Below, piece by piece: positions 62,845 through 64,000 of a stretch of 64,000 nt of DNA. The notes beneath the pieces are model-generated. The model was not told where the DNA came from. It saw only the letters and a program-made list of their open reading frames with translations, and did no database searches. This DNA is from Bifidobacterium thermophilum (GTDB taxonomy: Bacteria > Actinomycetota > Actinomycetes > Actinomycetales > Bifidobacteriaceae). Every line of letters begins with the position of its first letter. The stretch's first letter is position 1. The stretch covers positions 62,001 to 126,000 of the forward strand of contig JGZV01000001.1 of NCBI GenBank assembly GCA_000741495.1, read 5' to 3'. The translations under genes and the position numbers were made by a program.

Positions 62845-64000
62845 TCAGTCCTCAATCTGGCCGTCGGAGCCGATCGGGCCGACATGATAGTCGACGAACA
62901 CCGTCTCGCCGGTCTCCTGCGTGGCATCGAGATCGACCGTGCCACCGATCGCCCAGTCATGGTCGCCGTCGGAATCGTCGATGATCTGTCGGACACGCCA
63001 CGTATGCTCCTTGCGTTCGTTCGCGTCATCGATGATGAACAGTTCAGGCGAGCGTGCGGCCGCGTCGATACCGACATACTCGTGCTCGTCGTAGTAGTCT
63101 TCGAGCGCATCCTCCCATTCGTGCACGCCGTAGCCCCAATCATGGTCGAGGTCGCCGAGCGTTTCGGGGCGGTCGAGATCCATGAGCTGGATGCGGCGGA
63201 ACATCGCGTTACGAATAAGCACGGTGAGCCCACGACGGTCAGCAACCACAGCGTCACGGCTTGTGGGCGCGGTCGCGTCAAGCACTGATTCGGCATCCGT
63301 TCCGGCATGCTCCCATTCGTCCACAAGACTGGAATCAACAGATCGGACGACAAGCCGCAACCAAGAGATGACGTCGCGCAGCTGATCGTCAAGCATGTCC
63401 TGCGGAACCGTGCGTGCGAGCGAACGGTAGGCGTCCGACAGGTAACGCAACAGGGTGCCCTCACAGCGGGCGATATTGTACCGGGCGATGTATCCGTTGA
63501 AATCAGAGGCGGTTTCGACCATGTCACGCAGCACCGATTTGGGGCTGAGCATGTAGTCGCCCGCCCACGGCACCGACTGGCGGTACGTGTCGAACGCCTG
63601 GTCCAGCAGTTCTTCAAGCGGCTTGGGATAGGTGATTTCCTGGAGGCGTTCCATGCGTTCGTCATAGTCGATGTCGTCGGCTTTCATCTCCTGCATCGCC
63701 TTGTCGCGGGCTTGCCGTTGTTGGGCTTTGAGCACCGGCATCGGGTCGTCGAGCGTCGCCTCGACCATGGAAATGACATCAAGCGCATACGTGGGCGAAT
63801 CCGGGTCAAGCAGGTCGAGCGCGGCGACAAGGAACGGGGACAACGGCTGGTCGAGCGCGAAATCATCAGGCATGTCGACGTCAAGCACGTAATCCGTGGT
63901 GTCGTCGTCACGCGGAACGGCTTCGATGAAATGCTCGTCAAGCATAGTGCGGAAGATGTCGTCCGCCAACTGATGCAGATGCGCTTTCTGCTCATCGGTC
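62845..64000 (-). CDS. DUF3516-type superfamily II helicase, C-terminal part (cut by window)
   Basis: The frame continues past the window end; the visible C-terminal 385 residues begin with TDEQKAHLHQLADDIFRTML. This is the acidic C-terminal region found after the helicase core in actinobacterial DUF3516 DEAD/DEAH-box proteins, with NIARCEGTLLRYLSDAYRS and DQLRDVISWLRLVV as the best landmarks. No ATPase motifs are visible because they lie outside. The stop is at 62845; rarA begins 68 bp downstream on the same strand. Confidence 0.8.
   Translation of the reverse strand, partial: TDEQKAHLHQLADDIFRTMLDEHFIEAVPRDDDTTDYVLDVDMPDDFALDQPLSPFLVAALDLLDPDSPTYALDVISMVEATLDDPMPVLKAQQRQARDKAMQEMKADDIDYDERMERLQEITYPKPLEELLDQAFDTYRQSVPWAGDYMLSPKSVLRDMVETASDFNGYIARYNIARCEGTLLRYLSDAYRSLARTVPQDMLDDQLRDVISWLRLVVRSVDSSLVDEWEHAGTDAESVLDATAPTSRDAVVADRRGLTVLIRNAMFRRIQLMDLDRPETLGDLDHDWGYGVHEWEDALEDYYDEHEYVGIDAAARSPELFIIDDANERKEHTWRVRQIIDDSDGDHDWAIGGTVDLDATQETGETVFVDYHVGPIGSDGQIED

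Overview
The window looks like a chromosomal segment of a Bifidobacterium. This genus call rests on the high-GC coding style, an actinobacterial argCJBDFR operon beside pheST, a polyphosphate-type glucokinase, energy-coupling-factor (ECF) transporters whose two ATPases and EcfT are fused in one chain, actinobacteria-only DUF3043 and DUF4191 proteins, a greatly enlarged LigA, and the rRNA sequences. I could not run a 16S comparison, so no species is named. I see no phage, plasmid, insertion sequence, tRNA or cas gene.

Layout, left to right. (1) 0.1-6.3 kb, minus strand: arginine operon argC-argJ-argB-argD-argF-argR with a perfect 16-bp ARG-box-like palindrome upstream of argC. (2) 6.4-12 kb: a DUF4190-type membrane protein, then an operon of a SpoU rRNA/tRNA methyltransferase, pheS and pheT. 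(3) 12.0-12.4 kb: six 20-bp palindromes at a 73-74 bp period. (4) 12.6-15.1 kb: a DUF436 protein and a small cluster of unrecognised genes. (5) 15.6-20.1 kb: a TPP riboswitch, two tandem YkoE-like S components and an EcfA-EcfA-EcfT fusion, most likely importing a thiamine precursor. (6) 20.2-20.8 kb: a second repeat array with 30/52/83-bp spacing. (7) 20.8-27.2 kb: a MacAB/YknXYZ-like ABC exporter (permease, ATPase, adaptor), three tandem paralogous lipoproteins and a divergent fourth lipoprotein. (8) 27.28-27.45 kb: three more copies of the 73-bp palindrome family.

(9) 27.5-38.6 kb, housekeeping: M20 dipeptidase, DUF3043 protein, lpd-type flavoprotein, DUF4191 protein, glnA (TTG start), Mrp ATPase, LigA. 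(10) 38.8-45.4 kb: a 1176-residue orphan protein, a polytopic membrane protein and an ABC ATPase. (11) 45.4-48.7 kb: PLP aminotransferase, polyphosphate glucokinase, family 2 glycosyltransferase. (12) 48.8-52.2 kb: FMN riboswitch, ribU and a second EcfA-EcfA-EcfT fusion (riboflavin uptake). (13) 52.3-53.2 kb: DUF4186 protein and a membrane protein. (14) 53.6-58.9 kb: an rRNA operon (16S-23S-5S) on the minus strand without a spacer tRNA. (15) 59.5-64 kb: a 4-hydroxybutyrate dehydrogenase-like enzyme, a YhbY RNA-binding protein, RarA, and the C-terminal part of a DUF3516-type helicase cut by the window edge.

Three signals stand out. First, two unrelated non-coding repeat families have spacings close to whole helical turns (73-74, 52-53, 30-31 and 82-84 bp), as expected for a protein binding one face of DNA; I do not recognise them as a described system. 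Second, four genes (ABC adaptor, DUF3043, glycosyltransferase, rarA) are broken at runs of five or six C on the + strand; deleting one base restores a family-like protein each time, and rarA has a second, compensating shift. This is either systematic homopolymer miscalling or a set of contingency tracts. A C10 tract lies upstream of one lipoprotein gene. Third, several genes appear to be leaderless, with a -10-like hexamer 6-7 nt before the start codon.
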